Assembly: GCA_033855775.1 (NCBI GenBank)
Contig: JAWVFT010000047.1
Coordinates: forward strand, 13,837-77,836
Source of the DNA: DASVTR01 sp033855775
GTDB taxonomy: Bacteria > Acidobacteriota > Blastocatellia > Pyrinomonadales > Pyrinomonadaceae
Direction: 5' to 3'
Length of the DNA: 64,000 bases
The position numbers and the translations under genes were made by a program. The notes below the pieces were generated by a model, which was given only the letters and a program-made list of their open reading frames with translations, had not been told where the DNA came from and did no database searches. This document shows, piece after piece, positions 32,911-41,522 of the stretch; position 1 is the first letter of the stretch, and each line of letters begins with the position of its first letter.

Positions 32911-34686
32911 ATGCACCCAAACCTACGCTCATTTCTAGACCTGCTCGTGCGCGAGCGCGAACTCATCCGAATCAGAACAGAGGTTGACCCGTATCTCGAA
33001 CTGGCCGAAGTTCATCGTCGCGTCATCGAGCGCGGCGGCCCGGCCCTGCTCTTCGAGCGCGTCAAGGGCAGCCGTTATCCGGTCGTCACCAATCTCTTCG
33101 GCACGGCCCGCCGCATCGAGTTGGCCTTCGGCCCGAAACCCGAAGCCCTCGTCTCTCGTGTCGTGCATGTGGCCGAGTCGCTCTTGCCGCCGCGCCCCTC
33201 GGAACTCTGGCAGCACCGCTCGCTGGCCCTCGAAGCCCTGAAGCTCGGCACGCGCAACACGCGCCGCGCGCCCGTCGCGCAAGTCATGGACAAGCCTGCG
33301 CGGCTAGAAGAATTGCCCGTGCTAACGACTTGGCAGGAAGACGGCGGGCCGTTCTTCACGCTGCCGCTCGTCTACACCGAGCATCCCGCGACGCGCAAGC
33401 ATAATCTTGGCATGTATCGCATGCAGCGTTACGACGCGCAGACGACGGGCCTCCACTGGCAGATACACAAAGGCGGCGGCTTTCATTATCACGAAGCGGA
33501 AGCCTTGGGGCAGCCCTTGCCTGTGACGATGTTTCTTGGCGGCCCGCCCGCTTTGATTCTCGCGGCCATCGCGCCGCTGCCGGAAGACGTGCCGGAGTTG
33601 GTGCTGGCCTCCGTGCTGGCAGGCGAGAGAGTGCGCATGACGAAGAACCCGCTCGGAGAGAATCGTCATCGCCTCGTCGCCGAAGCGGAGTTTGCGTTGG
33701 TCGGCCAAGTGCCTGCGCGCGAGCGTCGGCCCGAAGGGCCGTTCGGCGACCACTACGGCTACTATTCGCTGCAACATGATTATCCTGTCTTCAACGTCGA
33801 GGCCGTCTTTCATCGCCGCGACGCCATCTATCCGGCGACGGTTGTGGGCAAGCCGCGACAGGAAGATTTCTTCATCGGCGACTACTTGCAAAAGTTGCTT
33901 TCGCCGCTCTTTCCGCTCGTGATGCCGAGCGTCCGCGACTTATGGACGTACGGCGAGACGGGCTTTCATTCGCTCTGCGCGGCGGTCGTGCGCGAACGCT
34001 ACAGCCGCGAAGCTTTAGTCTCAGGCTTTCGCATTCTCGGCGAAGGCCAACTCTCTTTGACCAAGTTTCTGCTGCTCACGGACACGCCGCAAGACTTGAA
34101 GGACTTTCGCAGCCTTTTCGAGCACATTCTCGCGCGCACTCGTTGGGAAAGCGACCTCTTCATCTTTTCCAACGTCTCGATGGACACGCTCGACTACACG
34201 AGCGGCAAGGTCAACGAAGGCAGCAAGGCCATCTTGCTCGGCTTGGGCGAAGCCGTGCGCGACTTGCCGCGCGAGTTTCGCGCTCCGCTGCCGCCAAAGG
34301 TCAAGCGCGCGGAAGTCTTCTGCGGCGGCTGTCTCGTCGTCGAAGGCGCATCATACGCGGAAGACGAAGGGCAAGCCGCGCGTCTCGCTCAAGACGAGGC
34401 TTTTAAAGAATGGCCGCTCGTCATCCTGCACGACGATGCAAGCGTGGCTCTCAACACGGCTGATTTTCTGTGGGCCACCTGGACGCGCTTTGAGCCTGCC
34501 TCGGACATCTACGCCGCCGCGACAATCGTGCGGCGTCATCATCTTTCTTATCGCCCGCCCGTCGTCATTGACGCGCGCATGAAGCCCGGCTATCCGGCGG
34601 AACTCATCGTGCGCCCGGACATCGGCGCGCTGGTCGAAAGACGCTGGCGCGACTATTTCCCCGAAGGCCTGGGCAAAGCGGACTGA
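32911..34686 (+). CDS. UbiD-family decarboxylase
   Basis: Role: prenylated-FMN-dependent reversible decarboxylation of aromatic or unsaturated acids. Seen: 591 residues, in the long UbiD range. N-terminal LRSFLDLLVRERELIRI, then KGGGFHYHEAE with conserved His region, and the catalytic block PEGPFGDHYGYYSL (Glu and Asp of the Glu-Arg-Glu/Asp triad), with PATVVGKPRQEDFFIGDYLQ downstream. Could act in quinone synthesis or aromatic catabolism; no quinone genes and no UbiX flavin prenyltransferase are in the window. The start abuts a heptad element; no ribosome site. Confidence 0.92.
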   Translation: MHPNLRSFLDLLVRERELIRIRTEVDPYLELAEVHRRVIERGGPALLFERVKGSRYPVVTNLFGTARRIELAFGPKPEALVSRVVHVAESLLPPRPSELWQHRSLALEALKLGTRNTRRAPVAQVMDKPARLEELPVLTTWQEDGGPFFTLPLVYTEHPATRKHNLGMYRMQRYDAQTTGLHWQIHKGGGFHYHEAEALGQPLPVTMFLGGPPALILAAIAPLPEDVPELVLASVLAGERVRMTKNPLGENRHRLVAEAEFALVGQVPARERRPEGPFGDHYGYYSLQHDYPVFNVEAVFHRRDAIYPATVVGKPRQEDFFIGDYLQKLLSPLFPLVMPSVRDLWTYGETGFHSLCAAVVRERYSREALVSGFRILGEGQLSLTKFLLLTDTPQDLKDFRSLFEHILARTRWESDLFIFSNVSMDTLDYTSGKVNEGSKAILLGLGEAVRDLPREFRAPLPPKVKRAEVFCGGCLVVEGASYAEDEGQAARLAQDEAFKEWPLVILHDDASVALNTADFLWATWTRFEPASDIYAAATIVRRHHLSYRPPVVIDARMKPGYPAELIVRPDIGALVERRWRDYFPEGLGKAD

Positions 34687-34697
34687 ACAGGGAAGCG

Positions 34698-35561
34698 ATG
34701 AAAATCTCAAGGCGCAAGAAGAAGTACGCTCTCATCACGACTGGCAGCCTGTTGCTCATCGGCGTGCTGCTCGGAGTGTGGGCTTTCGTCATCGAGCCGA
34801 ATCGTTTGACGGTCAACGAAGTGTCCATCAAGCTGCCGCGTTGGCCGCCGGCCTTCGCGGGCCTGCGCGTCGCGCTCATCTCGGATTTGCACGTCGGCTC
34901 GCCGCACATTGACGTGGCGAAGTTGCGGCGCGTCGTTGAGATGACCAACGCGGCGCAGCCCGACTTAACGCTTCTCGCCGGAGATTTCATGGTGACGAGC
35001 CGCATTCATCAAGCCGTCGAGCCGGAAGTCATCGCGGGAGAACTGAAGAACCTGCGCGCTCGTTTCGGGGTCTACACAGTTCTCGGCAATCACGATTGGT
35101 GGTACGACGGCGAGCGCGTTCGCGCAGCCTTTGAAGGCGCAGGCATTCGCGTCCTTGAAAATGATGTGGCGCAAATTCAACACGAAGGACAGTCGCTCTG
35201 GCTGGCCGGAATCGCTGACGCATGGACACGCAAGCCCGACATCGAAGGCACGTTGCGAAAGGTGACGGACGACGGCCCCGTCATCATCCTGACTCATAAC
35301 CCTGACATCTTCCCGAACGTTCCGGCCAGAGTGAGCCTGACCCTGGCCGGACACACGCACGGCGGTCAGGTCAACATCCCTTTCGTCGGTCGCTTGAAAG
35401 TGCCTTCCGAATACGGTCAACGCTATGCCATCGGCCACGTTGTCGAAGAGAGCCGTCATCTCTTCGTCACGCCCGGCGTCGGCACGAGCATCATCGCCGT
35501 TCGCTTCCGCGTCCCGCCGGAAATCTCTCTGCTGACGCTGACGGCGGAGGCCGCTCCCTAA
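34698..35561 (+). CDS. Membrane-anchored metallophosphoesterase (YkuE/YaeI-like)
   Basis: Seen: 287 residues; N-terminal membrane anchor near residues 10-32 preceded by RRKKK, then the calcineurin-like set in order: ISDLHVG (Asp, His), LAGDF, LGNHDWWYD, LTHNPD and LAGHTHGGQ. Family knowledge: dinuclear-metal phosphoesterases; the YaeI/LpxG-like branch can cleave UDP-2,3-diacylglucosamine in lipid A synthesis, which would suit this LPS-making cell, but other phosphodiester substrates are equally possible. Follows ubiD by 11 bp. Confidence 0.9.
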   Translation: MKISRRKKKYALITTGSLLLIGVLLGVWAFVIEPNRLTVNEVSIKLPRWPPAFAGLRVALISDLHVGSPHIDVAKLRRVVEMTNAAQPDLTLLAGDFMVTSRIHQAVEPEVIAGELKNLRARFGVYTVLGNHDWWYDGERVRAAFEGAGIRVLENDVAQIQHEGQSLWLAGIADAWTRKPDIEGTLRKVTDDGPVIILTHNPDIFPNVPARVSLTLAGHTHGGQVNIPFVGRLKVPSEYGQRYAIGHVVEESRHLFVTPGVGTSIIAVRFRVPPEISLLTLTAEAAP

Positions 35562-35641
35562 CGAATGACAACCAACCTTGAATCATGTTATAGGCTCTCG
35601 TGAAGCACAAACGAAACTATCATCAACGGAGACACTCTTTC

Positions 35642-36118
35642 ATGCGACTCTTAAAATCAACGGCCTTCTTCCTGCTGCTCTGCGCCTGTGTCAGCGCAGC
35701 CGCTTCCAACATCGGCGCGACGCGACACGCCAAAGCTCGCTCCGCGCAGCAGCATCGAGACAGGGTTATCTCAACCCGAACCGTGAAAGGCTCGCTCAAG
35801 GGTTTCGAGGTCGGCGATTATATGCATGCAGTCATCAAGCTTCAGAGCGGCAAGGAAGATTCTTACTTCATAGGCTCGCCCGGCCTGGACTATTTTCTGG
35901 CCCTGCACAAAGGCGAGCCGCTGACGCTCACTTATCAGGTGGTTGATTCTTACATTGAACAGGCTGGCGGCGTGCAGCGAATTAACCGGCTCAGCGGCGC
36001 GCGCGCAGGCAAGCTGACCCACGCCGCCTGGTGGAAAAATATGCGGGCCAAACATTCCTTCGCGCAACTGGATAAGATGTACGGCAGCCTGACCGAGAAA
36101 TACAGGCTCAATCCTTAA
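35642..36118 (+). CDS. Small secreted protein, unknown function
   Basis: Seen: 158 residues from ATG 35642 with CGGAGAC about nine bases upstream (an earlier start at 35600 would bury the signal peptide). Signal peptide MRLLKSTAFFLLLCACVSAAAS, then a small beta-domain: VKGSLKGFEVGDYMHAVIKL, DSYFIGSPGLDYFLALHKG and TLTYQVVDSYI, reminiscent of an OB-like or SH3-like barrel, and a basic C-terminus. No family recognised. Confidence 0.72.
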   Translation: MRLLKSTAFFLLLCACVSAAASNIGATRHAKARSAQQHRDRVISTRTVKGSLKGFEVGDYMHAVIKLQSGKEDSYFIGSPGLDYFLALHKGEPLTLTYQVVDSYIEQAGGVQRINRLSGARAGKLTHAAWWKNMRAKHSFAQLDKMYGSLTEKYRLNP

Positions 36119-36158
36119 AGTCTGAGAAGCGAAAGCAAGCGCGGAGGCGAGCGTTCAA

Positions 36159-37589
36159 TCAAGCCTGCTTCAGCGGAAGCGTTAGCCTTGCTTCGCAGCC
36201 TTGCTTGTGCGGGCGGTCTTGCAGCGTCAGCGAGCCGCCGTGCGCTTCGGCTATCTGTCGGCTTAAGACCAGGCCGATGCCTGAGCCGTTCGGCTTCGTG
36301 GTGAAGAAGGGAACGAACAGGTTCGACGTGTTCGACAATCCCGGCCCGTCGTCTTCGATGATGATTTCAAGGACGCTCGCTCTCTGTCGCCAGGCGAGAT
36401 GAACATGGCCGCTGGTTTCGAGCGCGGCGTCAACGGCGTTGCGGAGCAGATTGATGAGCAGTTGTTCAAGCTGGTCTTCGTCGGCCTCAACGACGAGCGC
36501 GGGGCCGTCCTGAAGCTTGATGCTCAAGCGCGTTTCCAGACTCGCAGCGCGACGAATCAGCGGGGCGACATCAACGGGACGAAGCACTGGCGCGGGCAGG
36601 CGCGCGAGCCTCGCGTAAGCGTTCATGAAACGGCTCAGGGCTTCGGAGCGCTTGGCGATGATGGCCAAACCCTGCCGGACATCTTCGCGCCAGTCGGGCG
36701 GCTGCGGCTCGCGCGAGAGCAAGCTTTCAAGACTTCCGGCGATTGATTTAATCGGCGTCAGCGAGTTGTTCAACTCATGGCCGAGGACGCGCACGAGGCG
36801 TTGCCATGCGGCGCGTTCCTCTTCGCGTAGGGCGCGGCTGAGATTGGCGACGACCAGCAGTTGAACGGGCATCCCGTGTTCGCGAAACTGGCTGCGCCTG
36901 ATTTCCCAACGCGCGCTGCCCGCCGGAAACTCCGCTTCGACAACGCGCAACGCATCGCCGCGCAGGTAATCCGCGAGCTTCAACTCCGTCGCGCTCATGC
37001 CCGCCAGACGCTCGCCGGGTTGCCGCAGCAATCGCTCGCCTGCGCGATTGACAAGCCGCAATCGCTCGCCCGCATCGAAAGCGAAAATGGCTACGTCAAT
37101 CTCCGCCATCACCGTTCGCAGCAACGCCGTCGCTTCGAGCGCGCCGAGCCTTTGCTCGCGCAACGTTTCGCCGAGCGCGTTGACTTCAATGATAACTTCG
37201 CCGAGCGCGTCCAAAGGCTTTGCTCCGCGAGCGCGAATCGAATAGTCGCCTTCGCGCAACGCCGCCAGCAGATTGCTCATCGTTTGCAGCGGTCGCATCA
37301 CTCGTTCCCTGAGCGCGAGCGCGCAGCCGAGCCATGCAAAGAGCACGAGCGCGGTCAGCGTCCATCTCACCTTGGACGAATAGCCGTCGCCCCACAGCAA
37401 GACGAGCGCGACGATTGACGCGGGCAATCCGGCCAACAACGCCAGCCCGAAAATTTGATTCTGATGATTGAGACGACGGAAGATCGAGAGCGTTGGCAAG
37501 CGGGAAGTCGCGGGCTTGCGCCGCCGCGTGACGATTGACTCCGGCGGCTGCGGTCGCGGCTCTTCGATGCTCGCTCGTTCAGAGGCCAT
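36159..37589 (-). CDS. Sensor histidine kinase, NtrY-like
   Basis: Seen: 476 residues; two membrane segments near 48-70 and 78-96, a HAMP-like region (RVMRPLQTMSNLLAALREGDYSI in part), a PAS domain about 150-250, phospho-His in VLGHELNNSLTPIKSIAGSL, N-box LLINLLRNAVDAAL, and G-boxes DDGPGLS and NGSGIGLVLSR. Its start overlaps the response-regulator stop by 11 bases, so the two are a cognate pair. The very short periplasmic loop suggests it senses a membrane or cytoplasmic signal, perhaps from the permease encoded upstream. Confidence 0.93.
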   Translation of the reverse strand: MASERASIEEPRPQPPESIVTRRRKPATSRLPTLSIFRRLNHQNQIFGLALLAGLPASIVALVLLWGDGYSSKVRWTLTALVLFAWLGCALALRERVMRPLQTMSNLLAALREGDYSIRARGAKPLDALGEVIIEVNALGETLREQRLGALEATALLRTVMAEIDVAIFAFDAGERLRLVNRAGERLLRQPGERLAGMSATELKLADYLRGDALRVVEAEFPAGSARWEIRRSQFREHGMPVQLLVVANLSRALREEERAAWQRLVRVLGHELNNSLTPIKSIAGSLESLLSREPQPPDWREDVRQGLAIIAKRSEALSRFMNAYARLARLPAPVLRPVDVAPLIRRAASLETRLSIKLQDGPALVVEADEDQLEQLLINLLRNAVDAALETSGHVHLAWRQRASVLEIIIEDDGPGLSNTSNLFVPFFTTKPNGSGIGLVLSRQIAEAHGGSLTLQDRPHKQGCEARLTLPLKQA

Positions 37590-38958
37590 ATTTGTTGATG
37601 CGACGATAGAGCGCGCTGCGGCTCAAGCCGAGAGCCGAGGCGGCTTGATTGACGTTGCCTTCAAAACGCGCCAGAGCCTTGCGTATCAAAAGGCTCTCGA
37701 CCTCTTCGAGGCTCATCTCTTCAAGACGGCGCGCGTTGTCCGCGATTGATTGTAAGCCGAGGTCGGCGACGCTCACCAGATTGCCTTGCGCCATCAGCGA
37801 CGCGCGTTCGACGGCGTGTTGCAACTCGCGTATGTTGCCCGGCCACGCGCGATTCATCAGAGCCTCAATCGCCGCCTGCTCGAAGCCGTCCAACTGCTTG
37901 CGATAACGCGCGGCGTGCGGGCGCAGGAAATGCGCCGCGAGCAGCGGGATGTCTTCGCGCCGCTCACGCAGCGGCGGCAAATGCATCTCCACCGTGTTAA
38001 GACGAAAGAGCAGGTCTTGACGAAAACGGCCCGCCGCCACTTCTTCATGAAGATTCGCGTTCGTCGCCGACAGCACGCGAACGCTTGCGCGCCGCGTCTT
38101 CGACGAGCCGACAGGCTCAAACTCGCCCGTCTCCAAAACGCGCAACAGCTTCGGCTGCAAGTTCAACGGAACGGTCGCAATCTCGTCCAGAAAGAGCGTG
38201 CCGCCGTCGGCCAACTCAAAGCGCCCGACGCGATCCGCGCGCGCGTCCGTGTACGCCCCGCGCACATGCCCGAAGAGCTCGCTCTCGAAGACGCCTTCGG
38301 AGAGCGCGCCCGCGTTGACCGTTATCAATGGCTTCGTCGCGCGTTCCGACAGCGCGTGCAAGTGGCGCGCGACGATTTCCTTGCCCGTGCCGTTCTCGCC
38401 TGTGATGAGGACGTTGGCGTCCGACGGCCCGATGCGCGCGAGCAACTGCTTGACGGGCTGCATGGCTCTTGATTCGCCAATCAGCGGAGGCAGGCTCGCG
38501 CGGCTGCCGTCGCGCAGCAATTGATTCTCGGCTTCGAGCCGACGCCCCTGCCTGAGAGCGCGGCCAAGCTCAACCTGCGTGCGCAGGATGGTCAGCAACC
38601 GCTCGTTCTCCCATGGCTTCTGCACAAAGTCGCGCGCCCCGCGCCGGATGGCTTCGACCGCCACTTCGACGCTGCCCCACGCTGTCATGACGACGACGGG
38701 CAGCGTCGCGTCGAGCGTCTGTATCTCGCGCAGCAAATCAAGACCTTCCTGTCCCGAAGTGGTATCGCGCGCATAGTTCAAGTCCATCAACACGACATCG
38801 AAATCCTCAGCCCTGAGAGCCGTCAGGACTTTCGCGGGCGAAGCCGCAGACTCAAGTTGATAGCCCTCGCTCTTGAGCAGCAGCCGCAGCGCCTCAAGCA
38901 CGTCCGGCTGGTCGTCAGCGATTAAGATTTTAGGAGTCGAAGCCATGGAGCTTTTCAT
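37579..38958 (-). CDS. NtrC-family response regulator with variant sigma-54 loop
   Basis: Seen: 459 residues; receiver about 8-125 with phosphoacceptor in VVLMDLNYARD, AAA+ domain with Walker A GENGTGKE and Walker B LFLDEIAT, C-terminal Fis HTH (NVNQAASALGLSRSALYRR). The sigma-54 contact loop reads GAYTDA instead of GAFTGA; the Thr is kept but the second Gly is Asp. Such regulators occur beside MacB-type transporters and may still work with sigma-54. The start overlaps the permease stop (ATGA). Likely controls this same operon. Confidence 0.93.
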   Translation of the reverse strand: MKSSMASTPKILIADDQPDVLEALRLLLKSEGYQLESAASPAKVLTALRAEDFDVVLMDLNYARDTTSGQEGLDLLREIQTLDATLPVVVMTAWGSVEVAVEAIRRGARDFVQKPWENERLLTILRTQVELGRALRQGRRLEAENQLLRDGSRASLPPLIGESRAMQPVKQLLARIGPSDANVLITGENGTGKEIVARHLHALSERATKPLITVNAGALSEGVFESELFGHVRGAYTDARADRVGRFELADGGTLFLDEIATVPLNLQPKLLRVLETGEFEPVGSSKTRRASVRVLSATNANLHEEVAAGRFRQDLLFRLNTVEMHLPPLRERREDIPLLAAHFLRPHAARYRKQLDGFEQAAIEALMNRAWPGNIRELQHAVERASLMAQGNLVSVADLGLQSIADNARRLEEMSLEEVESLLIRKALARFEGNVNQAASALGLSRSALYRRINKYGL

Positions 38959-41492
38959 TCCTGTCGCAGGGCGTTCATCGGGTTCATCTTCATCGCGCGC
39001 CGCGCTGGAAAATAGCTGGCCAGAAGCGACAGCCCGACGAGCAATAAAGTGATGCCCGTGAAGATGCCGCGGTCAGTCGCGCTCACTCCGTAGAGGAAAT
39101 TTGAGAGCAAGCGTGTGCCTGCGAACGCCGCGACGATTCCCATCAAGACGCCCGTTCCGACGAGCAGCATGCTCTCTCCCAACACCAGTTTCAGAATATC
39201 GCGCTCCGATGCTCCGACCGCCATGCGGATGCCAATCTCGTGCGTTCTGAGCGTCACCACGTAGTTCATCATGCCGCCGATGCCGACCAGCGCCAACAGT
39301 AGAGCCATGAAGGCGAACGCGGACATCAGCCACGCGCCCGTGCGAAACCAAGCCGTGCGGGCCGCGATGCGTTGCTGCATCGTCAGCGCCGCGTAGACGG
39401 GCAACTCCGCATCTATGCTTCGCACAGAGCGGCTGAGCGCGTCCTGCGCTTCTGCCATCTCGCCGTCCGTGCGCGCGACAAGACCCAAATCATAAACGGG
39501 ATGCTGTAGCAAACTGAAGTAAATATCCGGGTCATCGTTTGGCGTCTCTCGCATGTTGCGCTGGCGCACGTTGGCGGCGACGCCGACAACCATGTGCCAC
39601 GCGCGCTCAGAGTCCGGGTCGGAGCCTTCCTTGATTTGTTTGCTAATCGGGTCTTGACCGGGCCAGAGACGCTCGGCCAAAGTCTGGCTGATAACGACGA
39701 CCTTCGGCGCTTCAATCCGGTCTTCCGCTCGAAACTCGCGCCCGCGCAGGATGCGAATCCCCAGAGTCTCGAAATACTGCGGGCCGACGTGATGAGTATA
39801 GACTCTGTTCTCCTTGCCGGGCGCGGCGGTCGGTTGTCCTTCAACGGCGATGACGGTCGCGGACGAGCCTTCGCCGAGCGGGATGTCGCTCGTCAGGCTG
39901 CTTCGCAGCAGGTGCGGCAGTTGATGCGCGCGCTGGCTCAAGGCGTCTGCGAAAGCAACGATGTCCGCCTCCGTGTAGCGTCGCGCCGGAAGCTCGACTC
40001 TCATCGTCACCAGTCGTTCGGGGTCGAAGCCGAGGTCAATGCGGTAGAGTTGCTTGAAGCTCTTAATCATCAGGCCCGCGCCGATTAAGAGCACGACCGC
40101 CAGCGCGGTTTCCAACACGACGAGCAGCCCGCGCGCCCGCAGCCGTAAAAAGCTTCGACCGCCGAGCCGCCACATCGCGCGCCCTTCCTTCAAGCTACAG
40201 TTGAGGTCTTGCCGCGAAGCTTGCAGAGCCGGAAGCAGCCCGAACAGCGCTCCCGTCATGATTGAAACGGCGAACGCGAAGGCGAAGACGCGCGCGTCCA
40301 GGTGAACGCGGACGAACCACGGAATCGTGAACGGGCTCAAGCCGACAACGAGGTCGATGCCCCACATCGACAGCAACAGTCCGAGCATTCCGCCGCCGAG
40401 CGACAACAGCAAACTCTCCGTCAACATCTGCGTCATCAAACGCGCGCGGCTCGCGCCGAGCGCGGCGCGAATCGCCATCTCCTTCTGCCGCTTCGAAGCC
40501 CGCACGAGTTGCAGGTTGGCGACGTTGACGCACGCAATCAACAGCACGCAGCCGACTGCCACGATGAACAGCACGAGCGTGGCGCGAGCGTTGCCGAGCC
40601 ATTCGTCGGCAAGCGTAATGACCGACGCGCCGCGATTAGTGTTTGAGAGCGGATAGGCTTGTGCGAGCCGCTGCGAAACGGCGTCCATCTCGGCCTGCGC
40701 CTGCGCGAGGGTGACGTTCGGCTTCAAGCGCGCAATCGTGGCCAGGCCACGAGCGCCGCGCATACGCAAATTCTCTCGCTCCACCGTGCCGCGCACGGGG
40801 TCGTTGAACGAGTTGGACAAAAGCGCCCAGACTTCCGTGCCTTGAATCGTGCCGCGAAAATTTTCGGGCATGATGCCGACGACCGCGTAGCTTTCTTCGT
40901 TGAGCTTGATAGTTCGATTGACCAGATTCGGGTCGGAGCCGAAGCGTCGTTGCCAGAGTTGATGGCTGATGATGGCGACCCTGCGTGGATTGTCAAAGTT
41001 ATCTTCTTCGGGCAGAAACGCGCGCCCGCGCTCGACCGTCACGCCGAGGACGGGAAAGTAGCTGGCCGTGACATACTCGCCCGCGACGCGTTCGGCTGCG
41101 CCGCCGCCGGAGAGATTGAAGGACGAGAGCTTGACTGCTGCAATGTCTGTGAAGGATTGATTCTGCGCGCGCCAGTCCAGATAGTCCGGATAAGAGACGC
41201 CGCGCTGTTCGACCTCTTTCCGCTTGACCGTCTCCCAGACGACGACGAGACGCTGCGGCTCAGCGTAAGGCAGCGGGCGCAGCAGCACGGAGTTGACGAA
41301 GCTGAAGACGGTCGTGCTCGCTCCAATCGCCAGGGCCAGCGATAAAAGGGCTGTGACCGTGAAGCCCGGACTCTTCCAGAGCGTGCGGAGTCCGTATTGA
41401 ATATCTTGTGCGAGCTTTTCCAAAACTGTGATTCCGCGAACGATGATGACAGACGAAGCCGCAGCCTTGCCACTGCTTCGCCCGTCATTCAT
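38955..41492 (-). CDS. MacB-like permease with duplicated FtsX module (acidobacterial orphan-permease type)
   Basis: Seen: 845 residues with two tandem halves, each a large periplasmic MacB_PCD domain plus FtsX-type membrane segments: TM near 38-60 (FTVTALLSLALAIGASTTVFS), three TM about 310-440, a second TM near 455-480 and three at the C-terminus ending FPARRAMKMNPMNALRQE. The motif AIGASTTVFSFVNSVLLRPLPY and the duplicated layout are those described as acidobacterial duplicated orphan permeases, which usually lack an ATPase gene. Here a LolD/MacB-type ATPase does lie in the same cluster. AAGG six bases before the ATG. Confidence 0.93.
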   Translation of the reverse strand: MNDGRSSGKAAASSVIIVRGITVLEKLAQDIQYGLRTLWKSPGFTVTALLSLALAIGASTTVFSFVNSVLLRPLPYAEPQRLVVVWETVKRKEVEQRGVSYPDYLDWRAQNQSFTDIAAVKLSSFNLSGGGAAERVAGEYVTASYFPVLGVTVERGRAFLPEEDNFDNPRRVAIISHQLWQRRFGSDPNLVNRTIKLNEESYAVVGIMPENFRGTIQGTEVWALLSNSFNDPVRGTVERENLRMRGARGLATIARLKPNVTLAQAQAEMDAVSQRLAQAYPLSNTNRGASVITLADEWLGNARATLVLFIVAVGCVLLIACVNVANLQLVRASKRQKEMAIRAALGASRARLMTQMLTESLLLSLGGGMLGLLLSMWGIDLVVGLSPFTIPWFVRVHLDARVFAFAFAVSIMTGALFGLLPALQASRQDLNCSLKEGRAMWRLGGRSFLRLRARGLLVVLETALAVVLLIGAGLMIKSFKQLYRIDLGFDPERLVTMRVELPARRYTEADIVAFADALSQRAHQLPHLLRSSLTSDIPLGEGSSATVIAVEGQPTAAPGKENRVYTHHVGPQYFETLGIRILRGREFRAEDRIEAPKVVVISQTLAERLWPGQDPISKQIKEGSDPDSERAWHMVVGVAANVRQRNMRETPNDDPDIYFSLLQHPVYDLGLVARTDGEMAEAQDALSRSVRSIDAELPVYAALTMQQRIAARTAWFRTGAWLMSAFAFMALLLALVGIGGMMNYVVTLRTHEIGIRMAVGASERDILKLVLGESMLLVGTGVLMGIVAAFAGTRLLSNFLYGVSATDRGIFTGITLLLVGLSLLASYFPARRAMKMNPMNALRQE

Positions 41493-41522
41493 GTGCGCCT
41501 TTTTTATCCTTCGCCCAAGAGC

